Notes: generated by a model from the sequence alone, not told the origin. DNA of 64,000 bases from Patiria miniata (GCF_015706575.1 NW_024037074.1:26587334-26651333); one strand, 5' to 3'; shown: positions 45,188-56,913, numbered from the stretch's first letter. Made by a program: numbers and translations.

Positions 45188-45507
45188 ATAAATTCACCAA
45201 AATGTCACTGTCCTGTTTTCTTCTCTGAAAGAAACTCTGCAATTCCTGTCATGTTTTTCTGGTCTCTAATTTGGAGTAACTTGCTTCAAATTTGCGATGT
45301 GAAGGATCGTATTCTAATTTGTATTATTCTAATTTTAAATTTTTATTTTCTTTTTTGGCTCTATTCATCTCCAGATTTTTGCCAAATATTCAAAAGTGTC
45401 TATTTTCTCAAACTTTGCCTTTCTTTAAATTTTGTTTATAATGTTTTGAAAAGTTACTTTTTTGTAAATCTAAGAAAAGGGACGAAAACGTCATAAAAAA
45501 AGACTAA

Positions 45508-45857
45508 GGCCCCCCCAAAAAATAAGCGCGCGCGTCGATTTTAATCATGCGCATCAATCTTTTTTTTCTCCAAAATGTTCAGCGGTATAAGCTCCAACAG
45601 CGCCCTCTAATGCCGCACCTCCTCAATTTTTTTTACCAAAGAGCACCAAGGAATGGGAAATTGCACCAAGGTAAATGATCGAGAGCACCAAGGCAAATTA
45701 TGGAGGACACCAATGTACATGAGGACACCAAATAGCAAAATAGTACCCCACCTTGTCTGTACAATCCAAGCTTGAAGAAAAAAAAAAAAAAAGCCGCGTC
45801 CCCGCGTCAATTCCGGAACTTTGGTCTGACCAGAGACCGAATATTTTTTTTTTGGCC
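45508..45857. mobile_element. TAA-flanked MITE, GGCC subfamily 2
   Basis: A 350-bp element between TAA copies (45505-45507, 45858-45860). The ends GGCCCCCCAAAAAATA and TTTTTTTTTGGCC resemble the GGCCAAAA family; the body differs (CAGCGCCCTCTAATGCCGCA, GAGCACCAAGG). Same insertion at 59305-59650; a partial copy is at 53050-53298. Confidence 0.8.
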
Positions 45858-46148
45858 TAAAAGTCTTCAACACTGAAAAAAAACCTTGCAATCATATCCA
45901 AGGTTACAGTATGCACCATATATATATTCATTCACAGACAAACAGGTCTAATATCCTAAATTTCACAAGACCACCAGTCAGAAAAAAATATTAGGCAAAA
46001 AAAAAAAAACATGTTTAGCGTCCTGCCTTTTTGAAAAAAAAAAGGAATGTGGAGGCCCTTTTTTCCCCCATCCAAAATGGCCGCCCACTTTTTCAGAGGG
46101 TTGCAGACATCAAAATATTTGGTTGGAATCAAACATACAAGTTGAACA

Positions 46149-46154
46149 TTTATT
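46149..46154 (-). promoter_or_regulatory. Poly(A) signal AATAAA
   Basis: Minus-strand AATAAA about 95 bases past the stop of the gene at 46249-47790, after a transcript G tract (C run 46158-46172). Confidence 0.65.
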
Positions 46155-46248
46155 AATACCCCCCTCCCCCCCAAAAAAAACAACAAACAAAAAAACAATC
46201 AAATTTGTCGAAGAGCACAGGGAACACAACTTTTACATTCTGTTTTTT

Positions 46249-47790
46249 TCATTTGATGGTTGCTGCTAGCTTGGATGGCAATTCATACCCAGATGCGTCC
46301 TGCATAGGAACTCTCAGGCTCTGCTTCTTTATCTTGACAGGGTGTGGAACAGCCTTGCCAATTTTGCCTCTGGATGCAGTAGGATCATTCTTGCGCTCTG
46401 GGTAGGAAGCATAAGCATACTCGAGGCTTTCCTTGCACGTAGGAGAATCCTGCAGTTCCAGGTACTCAGAGGTGATAGGACCATCCCCATCTTCCTGGAC
46501 CGCAGCATAAGCAGAGTCTTGCATTTCTTGGCCTTGCTCTGCCGCATCTTGGACATCATCATACTCATGGCCTGCTCGCGTCATTCTCGGTCCTGCTGGG
46601 GGGCTTGTAGACTTCCGGTAATGTTTTCTTTGCCACACAAGCAAGATGATGAGGACAATCACTGCTACTGCTAGGACCAACACAACCACAATCAAAGCCA
46701 CAGAGACTGAAGATAATTGTTCATTCTGGGGACAAGTGCAGGGTGGTTCCTTGGAGGGTTTATCTGTGAGTAACCAACTGACACTCATTGTCTGTTCCCT
46801 ATTGACTACTTCAACCCTCGCGGTGGTATTACCATACAGTCCAGATGGCACACTGACAATGCATATTAATTCAAGATTCTCCATCACTGTTATCTCCATG
46901 GATCGGCCATTTTCAAACACTGAGTACCTATCTGCCGGTAAAATCCCTCCAGTATCAACACTTGCTACCCTCCATCTGTAGTTAGCGATGATAGGCTCTC
47001 CCTCACCGTAACATTCAAACGATGCTTGGTCTCCCTCGTCAGCCGTGGATAGTGCTGGCAGAATGGTGGCATTCGGTAAGATTCTTAGCGGCATCACAGA
47101 GCAGTTAAGCGGCTCATCCAAGGCAGGTGTGGTCATGATGCAAGTGAAAGTCACGCCATTGTCATCTCCGGTGAGCAGGTACCGGTGAGTGACCGTACGA
47201 CTCGGACCGGCCAGGTGGTTATAACCTCTTAAAAGTGTGAGGTCTGGAGGGGGATTCCCATCCGTCTGGTAGCAGTAAAAATTCACCTCATCACCCACTT
47301 CAAAGCGATCACCCCGGGTCCCTGATATTAGATCAACTTGACAATAAGGTGACTCCAGGCTGGGAGGGATCAAAACAGTAAGTACTGCTATACCTGCATT
47401 TTTCACCATCTCAGAGGGTAAGCCATATTGGCAAAAATAATCCCCACCATCGGCACCTTGTACATTCTCAATCCGCAAACTAAATTCCTCTTGATCCGCT
47501 CTACCAACGACAGACATGCGATCTCGTAGCTCTGCTGGCATTAAATCGGCATTTACTGGTCTTCCAATGGTAAGATACATATTTCTCTGCTGATGAAACC
47601 AAAACACCTCATACCCTTCCACGTTTCTCAAGTCACAGACGAAAGTTACTTCTTGGCTGATACGAACCTGGGCATCCTGTGGCCCTTCGTCTACTGTCAG
47701 TTGTGCCACAACAGTTTGGCAGTTCATCCAAGAGAGGAAGAGCCACAGAAAAACAGATGCAAGAATAATTCTCCCATGTTTTGGCGCCAT
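46249..47790 (-). CDS. Ig-domain ITIM-type receptor, short-tail gene 4
   Basis: 513 residues, one exon, MAPKHGR class; ectodomain nearly identical to gene 1. Signal peptide about 1-29; Ig1 C52, W64, C120; Ig2 C173/C217 with C150/C230; Ig3 C260/C310; stalk CTC; membrane segment about 362-386; tail Y410 (EYDDV), Y428 (SAYAAV), Y443 (SEYLEL), Y502. Up to about residue 402 it follows gene 1, but from TRAGH on, with ASRGK and the end AATIK, it follows genes 2 and 5, as does its 3' flank. The switch lies near 46,580, making it the reverse mosaic of gene 3. The start is set at 47790 by homology; the frame stays open to 47901, and MYSALARFAGFHK upstream is shared with gene 1 but unlike a signal peptide. 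Confidence 0.9.
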   Translation of the reverse strand: MAPKHGRIILASVFLWLFLSWMNCQTVVAQLTVDEGPQDAQVRISQEVTFVCDLRNVEGYEVFWFHQQRNMYLTIGRPVNADLMPAELRDRMSVVGRADQEEFSLRIENVQGADGGDYFCQYGLPSEMVKNAGIAVLTVLIPPSLESPYCQVDLISGTRGDRFEVGDEVNFYCYQTDGNPPPDLTLLRGYNHLAGPSRTVTHRYLLTGDDNGVTFTCIMTTPALDEPLNCSVMPLRILPNATILPALSTADEGDQASFECYGEGEPIIANYRWRVASVDTGGILPADRYSVFENGRSMEITVMENLELICIVSVPSGLYGNTTARVEVVNREQTMSVSWLLTDKPSKEPPCTCPQNEQLSSVSVALIVVVLVLAVAVIVLIILLVWQRKHYRKSTSPPAGPRMTRAGHEYDDVQDAAEQGQEMQDSAYAAVQEDGDGPITSEYLELQDSPTCKESLEYAYASYPERKNDPTASRGKIGKAVPHPVKIKKQSLRVPMQDASGYELPSKLAATIK

Positions 47791-47989
47791 TTTGTGAAAA
47801 CCTGCAAAACGAGCGAGTGCACTGTACATGTAAAACTTTCCCATGTAAAATATCATAGAGAAGCCTGAAATAGTGGCGTTTATTCCATGCCTCAGTATCA
47901 ATAAGCTGTGCTTACTCTATCCTATTACCATTCCAAAGAAAATATGGTCCAATGAGCACTGTTCCTGTTTGCAGAAAACTGTGATTGTG

Positions 47990-48001
47990 TTTTATTTTTA
48001 G
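47990..48001 (-). promoter_or_regulatory. TATA-like A/T block upstream of gene 4
   Basis: Minus strand CTAAAAATAAAA, 200-211 bases before the ATG. About 130 bp present here (about 47830-47960) and absent from gene 1 pushes it farther away than in the paralogs. Confidence 0.4.
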
Positions 48002-48449
48002 ACCGATCAAAATGCTTCCTGTCCTTGATCCTTTTTGAGGAAATCAGCCAAGCAGCACAACATGATTAGGCTCTGTCAGTCCACAATAACTTCCTGCTCT
48101 TTTGAAGGTGAAGTACATTGTTTGTAATTTATGCATTATGTTCGTTTGAAGTAACAAAAGTGGCATTGAAGGTGGCATTGAAGGCATCCACACTGTAACC
48201 GATGGCCTACAACTGTAGGCTGTGCACGCCATACGAAAGAAGAAGAATATTTAAATCAACGATGCCAGCAGATTAAAAAAATAAATAAAAATTAGGTCAC
48301 CATAACCTTTCGCACGTGACCATGACATTTTGACCAAGATTTGAACAAAAGTATCATTCAGAAATTTAATGAAACACCATAACTGCTTGATAGAGCAAGT
48401 CACCCTGTACAAGAAACCATTCAAATTCGATGGTACTGGTAGTTATCTC

Positions 48450-48700
48450 AAAGAGAGACATGTTGGTGGCTAACAGAGGGCTAGATTTCCTTCAAGGCTT
48501 CGGACACACGCTGCACAAATCCAACCAAAATCTTGTCAAACTGTTCCTTCTCGCAGAACTATTGTGATAGTGTTTTATTTTTAGAATGATAAAGTCAACA
48601 TTTTTTTTTCCCTTTTACTTCCCATTTTGAGAAGAATAAAATCCACCATGAAGCACAAGGCGATCATTGCACATTCCAAAATAACTTCCTGCTTTCTTAA
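48450..48700 (-). pseudogene. Relict start and promoter of a lost MSPIDRF-class gene
   Basis: On the minus strand this matches the 5' flank of gene 3 (GCTAACAGAGGGCTAGATTT on the plus strand, TTATTTTTAG, CCCATTTTGAGAA). It runs through its ATG (about 48461) and two codons (ATGTCTCTC), then the coding sequence is gone. A gene of the gene-3 kind probably stood here and was removed, leaving its promoter about 670 bp upstream of gene 4. Gene 1 lacks this stretch. Confidence 0.65.
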
Positions 48701-51298
48701 TGCATATTCCATATGAGTAAGTTTCAGATACTGGGTCACTAAAGTGTGACAGCCATCTCAAAAATTGAGTACAAAAAACAGTAATTTGTCTGTGTTTATT
48801 TGAATCTATGACATGTTTAGGAAGCAAGTTAAAAGTAAAGAGACAGTTTTCAACCCAAAGTACAGTTTTCATAGTTATTTATTTTCTGAAATTAAATCTA
48901 ACGTATGTAACATAATGTCCTGTTTGTGCTATAAACAACATTTATGAGGTTGATAACTTGTGATATGTGGTTATGAGTTAGCATTAGTCAGGGAGCCCAA
49001 CACTTGAAATATCAAGGTACATTGGACCAGGACTTTGGATTATAGAGAAATGACCCAATTGATAAATGTACTGAAAGACGCCGTTACAATATGTGTTAGA
49101 TAAAATCTACAGAAAATACTTCAGCTTTTGCTGTTGGTTAATTTTACATTGTAGTTACTAAATGTTATATTATTACAATCACGTTGTCATTTGAAGTACA
49201 GAAATGTGTTATAATATTGTACATACGGTACCATGTTGGGAGATAGTTATTAGACATTTATGTCATAATATCTTACGTACCGGTACGTAACAAACGACAC
49301 CAACATCCACAAAACATCTTAAACCACAGTGACTTACAATGTATGGAATAGACTAAAAATGAACAGTTAATGAAGATTCTATACAATTGCATGCTAAGAA
49401 ATCAAAATATGATGTACATGTAGGGCCTAACATGTAGCCTAATTTAATAATTTCACATTTTGCTCTAACATACAACATGTATCAATTGTGTGGACACCAA
49501 AGTTAACCATGCACCTTTTCTTCGTTTATATTTGAATGTTATGAAGAATAGTACAAAATGTACATGTATGTTTGCATGGTAGCTTCACTTCAAATATAGT
49601 TTAAAGCTTATTGTTTTAATTTGCTCACTCTATGTAGGAGGAAAAATGAAATCTTACATAACAGTTGGACACCAAAGTGATTTGTGTTCTTAACATGATT
49701 TTTTTTGTACATGGTAAGCACATGGAGTCAATACATTTTTTTTTTAACAATGTCATAACTGCTGAAGGTTTACAATCACTCCACTTTCAATCAGGACATG
49801 TCTGTTTTCGAGTGTTGTTATGCCCATGTTATGTTTGTAACATGTTTGACACCAAATGTTACATTCGTTAGTGTATTCATATTTCCACATTTTTCAAAAA
49901 GAAGTATTTCCATAGGAACTTCTGGTATTTATAAAAAGAAACTTTTATGGAAAAATCAGTTGTCAAAAATAAATAAATAACAGTCTAACAGGAAATACCC
50001 CTTATGTTGCATGTCACATTTTGTTGTCAATTTTGTGCCCTATTTTCACACGAAATAACTGAAAAAATTCCAGTTGCTATAAAGTTATCTCCGTTAAATC
50101 TCTTACTATGTACACACATGAGAAAACAATAAAAAGACCATAAGGTTACAAGAAGGTTATAAATTCAATCTGGATTCAATCATGTCAATTTTCTCATCCC
50201 CAAATCTCATCAGTATTGTAAATATACTCATATGGAACTTTTCATTAAGCTTGATCGTCTTGGATAAAATTTACATAACAATAAAAAAAACCCACAGGTT
50301 TGAATGGGTAAACTATATTGCTTGGATACTTTGACTCTTGAACTCGGGACTTTTTAACCCATTAGCAACTGCACCACAGTGTGTTACATTATTCATGTTA
50401 GCCAATCAGACTCACAAAGGAAGTCACGTGATTCAAATTTGGCGGCTGCCATTTTATCATGATGTGACTGGTCGTCATGTGACTGATCATCATGTGACCA
50501 ATTACAGAATGGAATCGGGCATGTGTGAGGGTAACTTTGCGGTCTAACCGCAATGGTGACAAAAACACCCATGAGTGAACCCATGAGTGAACTGGTAAAA
50601 TCGGAAAAGTGTGTGCCTGGTTTAAATTTATTTCGAAACCCAACCCCAAAATTCAATCCTGGAAGCTGTCTGAAGTGCTTTATATCCTTGCAGTTGGTAA
50701 ACAGTAACAATTAACCAGAACCAGAACTGCAAATTTGTGAGCATTATCTGTCAAGCATTAAAATGCACAAAATGTCAAATAAGGTTTGGCTTTCCATGTA
50801 CATGTAGCCTGGTTTTCAATGTAAACATTTCCCACAAATGGCATTCAAAAGCTTTCGTTTCATTGTTAGAGAACTTAAGGCACTAGGTAATTGTAAAGTT
50901 GGTTATGGTACCGGCTGTAACTTACGGGTACCCAATCCCTTAATCTGTAAACGGTTCCTGACATCAGTGGTCTGGTACTTGGGTACCCGGTTCCGATGCA
51001 CACCCCTAGGTGGGTATGGATTAAGTATATATACCAACAGGAGCTCTTCATACTACAATTAACGTTACCAACAATCTGAAAATTTCAAATGACTTTCCTT
51101 TTAGTGTTTCCTAAACAATGCAAGAAGATAATCACATGTTTTGCACTAATTCAGATGTATATATTCACATGTTTTGCACAAATATGCAATGCACAAGATC
51201 TTGTACGTTAGGTTTTGTCTTGGATTTTGCGCATTCCGCGCCCATTTGTATATCATGTACAATTGGACAATATTTCACAAGCTGGGTTGGCGTGACTC

Positions 51299-51405
51299 TA
51301 CCGCGATAGGTTAATTGCCCAAGGGCATAAACACTTTCCTTGCAGGGTTTCAACCCATGTACCATCGTACATGAGTCAAACACCGTAACCACTGGACCAT
51401 GGCAG
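51299..51405 (-). repeat. Truncated tRNA-derived SINE
   Basis: Paralog of 20694-20793: minus-strand TGGTCCAGTGGTTACGG head, GGTTGAAACCC box B remnant, TGCCCTTGGGCAAT. Confidence 0.6.
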
Positions 51406-52424
51406 TCTATATATTAAAAAAGTAATCTGTTGAAGGAAAAGTTTCCTTAATTGAAAAAAGAGTAACAGTATTCAGGAGACCTCTCAAAATCCATAGCATT
51501 TGACATTGATAGATTTAATGTTAAATAATATATATTTTTAATATGCCGGTAGTATGTGACACATGTTTTCTGGTTTGTTTTAACACTGCATGGATTTAGA
51601 TATTTGAGTGTAATATTCTTTGGAATGGACAGCAGTGCACCCAAGGAGGGGTAGGGAAGCTTGGGGGCTTGAACCCCACTACAACGAAAAATGGAGGGGA
51701 AAAAAGGTTGTTAGCTAAAAATATAATTTGAATTTAGAGTAGAAGGCAAAATAGAAAATGCAAGTAACAAGAAACAACAACCATTAATGTAATACGAGAT
51801 TCAGCTCCCCCCAACCCCCTCCCAACTTTTCAAATGTGCTACCGGTATGCCTGGTGGCAACAGTATGCATGGTGAGCCTTCCCCACAAGATATTAACATT
51901 AACTGTGTCAAATTGTATTATATTTTGCACGATGTGTGCTCACAAATTCAAACACGTTTAGACATAATAAAGCCAAACTGTTGTCAATAAAATTGCCAAA
52001 CTGATTTGAAATTGTAATTGAGATTGTAAAACAAACCATGTATGAGACACACAGAATCTAAATTTAGAAAAAATATCATTCAAAGGTGCCGGTACTTGGA
52101 CAGGGTTTAATAGTATACTTCGCAGCTTCTTAATAATCACATACATGTACAATGTAAAGAAAATACTATGCAGAAAGTCTATTATATTTTGACAACAGGT
52201 CACATATGTAAGCAGTGATATATGTATGCAAGTTTATTATTCAAAAATACTATTATAGGCCTATTAACTGGAATACAAAAAACTAATTCTACATTTTCTT
52301 TTTTTTCATGAACTTGTTTAAACACTTATACTCAGTTCCTTACTTCAAAATTACAACTTTTTCTCACACTGTCTACAGATGTTAAAGTAAATAATTTGTT
52401 ACTTCTTTCCCTTGCCAAATATAT

Positions 52425-52622
52425 ATTTGTATATATGTATATAGTAGGTGTTTCTGGCAGTGGCAGCAATTATGCGCCGCAGCACCCAAGCAAAAAGGTG
52501 CTTCACAATGGGTCTCATATGTTCATATACTTCATTTACCTGGCTTTGGTTGCATTCTCCCCCAGCGCTTTGTATCCTCTGGCAAAAAGCGCTATATAAA
52601 TACACTTATTATTATTATTATT
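52425..52622 (+). mobile_element. SINE- or LINE-tail-like insert
   Basis: About 198 bp absent from the paralogous flank (21785-21805). It ends with CAGCGCTTTG, AAGCGCTATATAAATAC and a (TTA)n run, the tail pattern common to many marine-invertebrate SINEs and their partner LINEs. No tRNA-like head is evident. Confidence 0.6.
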
Positions 52623-53049
52623 AAATACATCATGTTTTAATTCTTTATCTATTACACAACCCTCACCCCAGGAACAGAATAATACATTCATCGAAATGTC
52701 ACTGTACTGTGTCCTTCTCTGAAAAAATAACTGTCATTCCTGTCATGTTTTGCTTGTGTCTAAGTTTGAGGAACTTGCTTCAAATTTGCAATGTTAACAA
52801 TCACACTTTTGAAATTTTGATTTTCTATTCAGTTCTTTTATGGAACGGTTTCCATCTCCAGGTTTTCGCCACATACTCAAACCCCAAAAGTGCCCCTTTA
52901 AAAAAAAAATTTGCCTTTCTTTACATACAAATTATAATATTTTGAAAAGTTATTTTTGTAAATCTAAAAGGGACAAAACCGTCCAAAAATGACAAAAAAA
53001 ATCTTCAATCAACACAGCAAAAAAAAACTTGCAATCATATTCACGGTTT

Positions 53050-53298
53050 CTTTCAAATTAACACGGAAGCTACAACAGCGCCCTCTGTTGCCGCACCTCC
53101 TCAAATTTTTGTACCAAGGAGCACCAAGGAATGGGGAAATTGCACCAAGGCAAATGATAAAGGGCACCAAGGCAAATTATGGAGAACACCAATGTATAAT
53201 GAGGGCACAAAAAAGCAAAGTACCCACCTTGTCTATACAATTCAAGCTTGGGAAAAAAAAAAAAAAAAAATCAATTCCGGAACTTTATTTTTTTGGCC
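53050..53298. mobile_element. Partial GGCC subfamily 2 MITE
   Basis: Right part of the element seen whole at 45508-45857 (CAACAGCGCCCTCTGTTG, GAGCACCAAGGAATGG, TTTTTTTGGCC then TAA). The left end is lost together with some flank. Confidence 0.7.
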
Positions 53299-53589
53299 TA
53301 ACGGGTAATTATAGAAATTTTGATTAACGTACTTTAAATATTCAAAAGTGCTAGTCACTGCTATACTATAAAGAAAAAAGGGTGTATGTGTGTGTTCAAT
53401 ACTTGGTCACGAGTTGCTTGACCACAACGCTGTAGACGGGCGACAAAGCCACCTTCCCTGCATAACGGTTAAGGCGAAACCTTGTCACTTAAAAACCACA
53501 GCCTTGCCAATTTTGCTTCCCAGTGCAGTAGGATCATTCTTGCACTCTGGGTAGACAACAAAAGCATACTCAAGGCTTCCTTCCATGCA

Positions 53590-54393
53590 GGAGCATGCAG
53601 GAGAATCCTGCAGGTCCATGTACTCAGAGTCGATAGGACCATGCTGCCCTGATGGCCCAGGAGAGACATCATAATAGTCATTATCACCAATTTCATCTTC
53701 GTGGACTGCAGCATCAGCGTAGTCTTGCATTTCTTGGCCTTGTTCTTCCTCACAGACATCAACATGCACATGGTCTGCTTGTATCATTCTCATTCTCGTT
53801 GGGGGGCTTGTGGACCTACGGCACTCAGAGTCGATAGGACCATGCTGCCCTGATGTCCCAGGAGATACGTCATCGTACTTTTCATCACCGATTTCATCTT
53901 CCTGGACTGCAGCATCAGCGTAGTCTTGCATTTCTTGGCCTTGTTCTTCCTCACAGACATCAACATACCCATGGCCTGCTTGTATCATTCTCATTCTCGT
54001 TGGGGGGCTTGTGGACCTACGGCACTCAGAGTCGATAGGACCATGCTGCCCTGATGTCCCAGGAGATACGTCATCGTACTTTTCATCACCGATTTCATCT
54101 TCCTGGACTGCAGCATCAGCGTAGTCTTGCATTTCTTGGCCTTGTTCTTCCTCACAGACATCACCGTACCCATGGCTTGCTTGTATCATTCTTGGTCTCA
54201 TTGGAGGGCTTGTGGATTTCCAATACTGCGAGTCGATAGGACCATGCTGCCCTGATGTCCCAGGAGATACGTCATTGTACTCGTCATCACCGATTTCATC
54301 GTCCTGGAGATTAGCATCAGCGTAGGCTTGAATTTCTTGGCTTTGTTCTTCCTCACAGACATCAACGGGCTCATGGCCTGCTTGTATCATTCT
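53590..54393 (-). repeat. 201-bp coding tandem repeat, four copies
   Basis: Four in-frame 67-codon copies start RMIQA and end about SPPTRM. Copies 2 and 3 are almost identical, the outer ones more diverged, as expected from unequal exchange. The other long-tail copy has three (40936-40320). The short-tail genes hold one related module (TRAGHEYDDV to SEYLEL). Confidence 0.9.
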
Positions 54394-54749
54394 TGGTCTC
54401 GTTGCGAGGATAGTGGACTTTCGGTAATGCTTCCTTTGCCACACAAGCAAGATGATGAGGACAATCATTGCTACAGCTAGGACCAAGTGACTTCAACCAC
54501 AGTGGAAGCAACAGAGACTGGAGATGATTGTTCATTTGTTAGATAGTTGTAAGGTGGTTCCTTGGAAGATTTGTCTGAGAGTTCCCGGTTGACTACTACA
54601 ATCCTTGTGGTGGTGGTATTACTGGAAAGTCCAGATAGCACACTGACAATGCAGTCCAATTCAAGATTCTCCATCACTGCTATCTCCAATGTTTGGCCAT
54701 TCTCAGACACTATGTACCTCTCTGCCGGTAGGGTGTGTCCAGTTTCAGT

Positions 54750-54963
54750 TAAGGAGAATACACGAGAAAGTGTGGATTCGTAATTTAAGAATTCACGAGG
54801 CGCGAAGCGCCGAGTGAATTCGTAAATTAAGAATCCACATTTGCGAGTGTATTTTTCGACTTAAACCATTGCGTCAACAGAAGAATTGGAAAGAATGCTG
54901 CAACCTGACGCCACTTTTTTCTTCATATATCATCTCAATGAAGGCCATTCGTTGCAAAAATGA
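54750..54963. mobile_element. Hairpin insert in the Ig3 region
   Basis: 214 bp with a strong hairpin centred near 54803: TGTGGATTCGTAATTTAAG and GAATTCACGAGGCGC against GCGCCGAGTGAATTC and CTTAATTTACGAATCCACA-like arms, with outer arms AATACACGAG and GCGAGTGTATT. Flanked by a 94-bp direct duplication (54656-54749, 54964-55057), much larger than a normal target duplication. Confidence 0.75.
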
Positions 54964-55946
54964 CCAATTCAAGATTCTCCATCACTGCTATCTACAATGT
55001 TTGGCCATTCTCAGACACTGTGTACCTCTCTGCCGGTAGGGTGTGTCCAGTTTCAGTGTCGACTACTTTCCAACTGTAGTTGGCGATATTAGGCACGCCC
55101 TCCCCATTACATTGAAAAAATGTAGACGTCCCCTCCTCAACCCTAGATAATGCTAACAGAATGTTGGCAGTCGGTAAGATTCCCAGCAGCATCTCAGAGC
55201 ATTTACGTGGCTCATCCAAGGCAGGCGTGGTCATAGTGCAAGTGAAAATCACACCATTGTCTTGAGCTTGTAACTGATATGGATGAAGAATTGAATTAGT
55301 CACTGGACCTACCAACTGTTCATTGTCCTTGTAAAAAGTGATGTTTGGAGCAGGTTTTCCACCTTGAACATTACAACTCAGATCCACATTGTCTCCCACA
55401 GCCCCTGATGCAGGTTCTACACTACACCATGGTGACTGTGGGCTTGGTGCAACCAACAAGGTAAGCTTAGCAGTGCCAGCACTCTCCGGTAAAGCCCCGG
55501 AAGAACCATACAGACACGAATATGTCCCTTCATCGGTTTCCTGTACATTTGTGATCCTCAAAGTAAACTCGTCTTGGCTCTCATTACCTATGATGGACAG
55601 ACGTTGTTCCAGCTGTGGGGGGTAGAGAGGGCGTTGGATATAGCTGTCTATTAAAGCTAAGGTAACTCTCAGGACAGTGTCTCCTTCACGAACAAAGGCA
55701 TCCTGCGGGCCTCTTTCTATTGTGGGTTGTGCCAGAACATGATTACAAGCAAAACTTAGGAAGAAACACAGCAGACCAGCAGACAGAATAAATCTATCAA
55801 TGGGAGACATGCTGGTGGCTAACAGACTGCTATAGCTTTCTTTCAAGCCTTCAGTTTACCATTCCTTTCAACACACAGTTGACTGTTGCACAAATCCAAC
55901 CAAAGTGTTGTCAAACTGTTCCTGCTGGCAGACTTTTCAGACAGTG

Positions 55947-55993
55947 TTTTATTTTTAGACCAACAAAATAGTTCTTTTTCCCCTGAAACTTCC
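55947..55993 (-). promoter_or_regulatory. Promoter-like block of long-tail copy 2
   Basis: Minus strand GGAAGTTTCA (55984-55993) and CTAAAAATAAAA (55947-55958), at exactly the same distances from the ATG as in long-tail copy 1. Confidence 0.4.
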
Positions 55994-56042
55994 TATGCTA
56001 AGAATAAATGCTGTGCAGCACAATATCGCATGATTTGTATAT

Positions 56043-56913
56043 TGGCTCCGTCATTATAGCTATTTAAAGGATCTGATACATTTTATGCCATAAATATAGA
56101 ATGATGATCATCTTGGATGAAAAATAACATAACAATAAAAATACCACTAATATAAATATTAAACATTTAAAGCAACTGGTAACAGCTAATTTGCAAGTTA
56201 CATGTATAGACAAAATTAATAGTTTGTTTTAAATATATGTTGATAAAGGTTTCTTATAGGCCCTTTATAGCAATTTGTTGAGTTAAACTTCTCTTCTCCT
56301 GTTTAAATTTACCAATAATACATTTTTAAAATTCCTTCATTCAAAAATTCACACCTTTTCCCCCCTAATGGAGTGTCATGATCTGACTTGAGTTTAACTT
56401 TATTATGCAACTTCCTTGAACCTAATTCGAAACATGTTTTATATACATGTAATTCCACCCCATTTTGAGAAAATGGCATTTAAAAATCTTTGCTTAAAAG
56501 TCAACTTATTAAACGGATCCACCTGAAAACAATAAATCGACAACCCCTTTGAATTTAGGCTGTAGGCTACCCCATTGTATTTCAAAATGGCGATTTCCAA
56601 CTTGATGCTTATTTTGTGGTGACGGGTCACATGTGCAAGCGAGGAAATGTAAAATATGTAAGTTCATTATTAAGAGTACTATTATACTAACTACAATATA
56701 AAAACTAATTCTACCTCTTTCTATGTTTCAATAAACTTGCTTTCAGTTTGTTACTGGAAAGCTACAACTTTTCCTCACACTGTCTATATGTACAAGTCAA
56801 TAATTTCTTCCTTTTTTTCCTTGCCTAATATCTACGATTTAGAAATACAGTATGATGTTTGAGTTCTTTATATATTACAGTAGCCACACCCTAAGCCCAT
56901 GACCAAAATAATA
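56043..56913. repeat. Array flank, 5' side of long-tail gene
   Basis: No gene; close copy of 42260-43117. Confidence 0.65.

Larger units (their letters stand above)
48740..53049. repeat. Array flank of unit 4
   Basis: No gene. Close copy of 17580-24000, without the LINE and the TTA MITE. Extra here: about 95 bp at 50617-50714 and a SINE-like insert at 52425-52622. Confidence 0.7.
53485..55810 (-). pseudogene. Long-tail Ig receptor, broken copy 2
   Basis: Starts MSPIDRF at 55810. About 55 bp is missing in Ig1, taking the first cysteine and the tryptophan; an extra G downstream restores frame. Ig2 is complete. Ig3 is split by a 214-bp insert (54750-54963) flanked by a 94-bp direct duplication of receptor sequence, with a stop in the duplicated part. 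The 5-nt insertion before the membrane segment is the same as in the copy at 40279. After it, the tail is open for over 320 codons: QRKHYRKS, four tandem 67-residue modules (54393-53590), then SEYMDL, LEYAF and an end at AVVFK. Each complete module has tyrosines in YVDV/YGDV, DYADA and YDDV-like contexts. Upstream of the ATG the frame continues but only to a TTG. Confidence 0.88.

Noticed and set aside
46342-46674. 110-codon plus-strand open stretches opposite every receptor tail
   Set aside because: They recur only because the tails are near identical. They are antisense shadows without codon or domain support.
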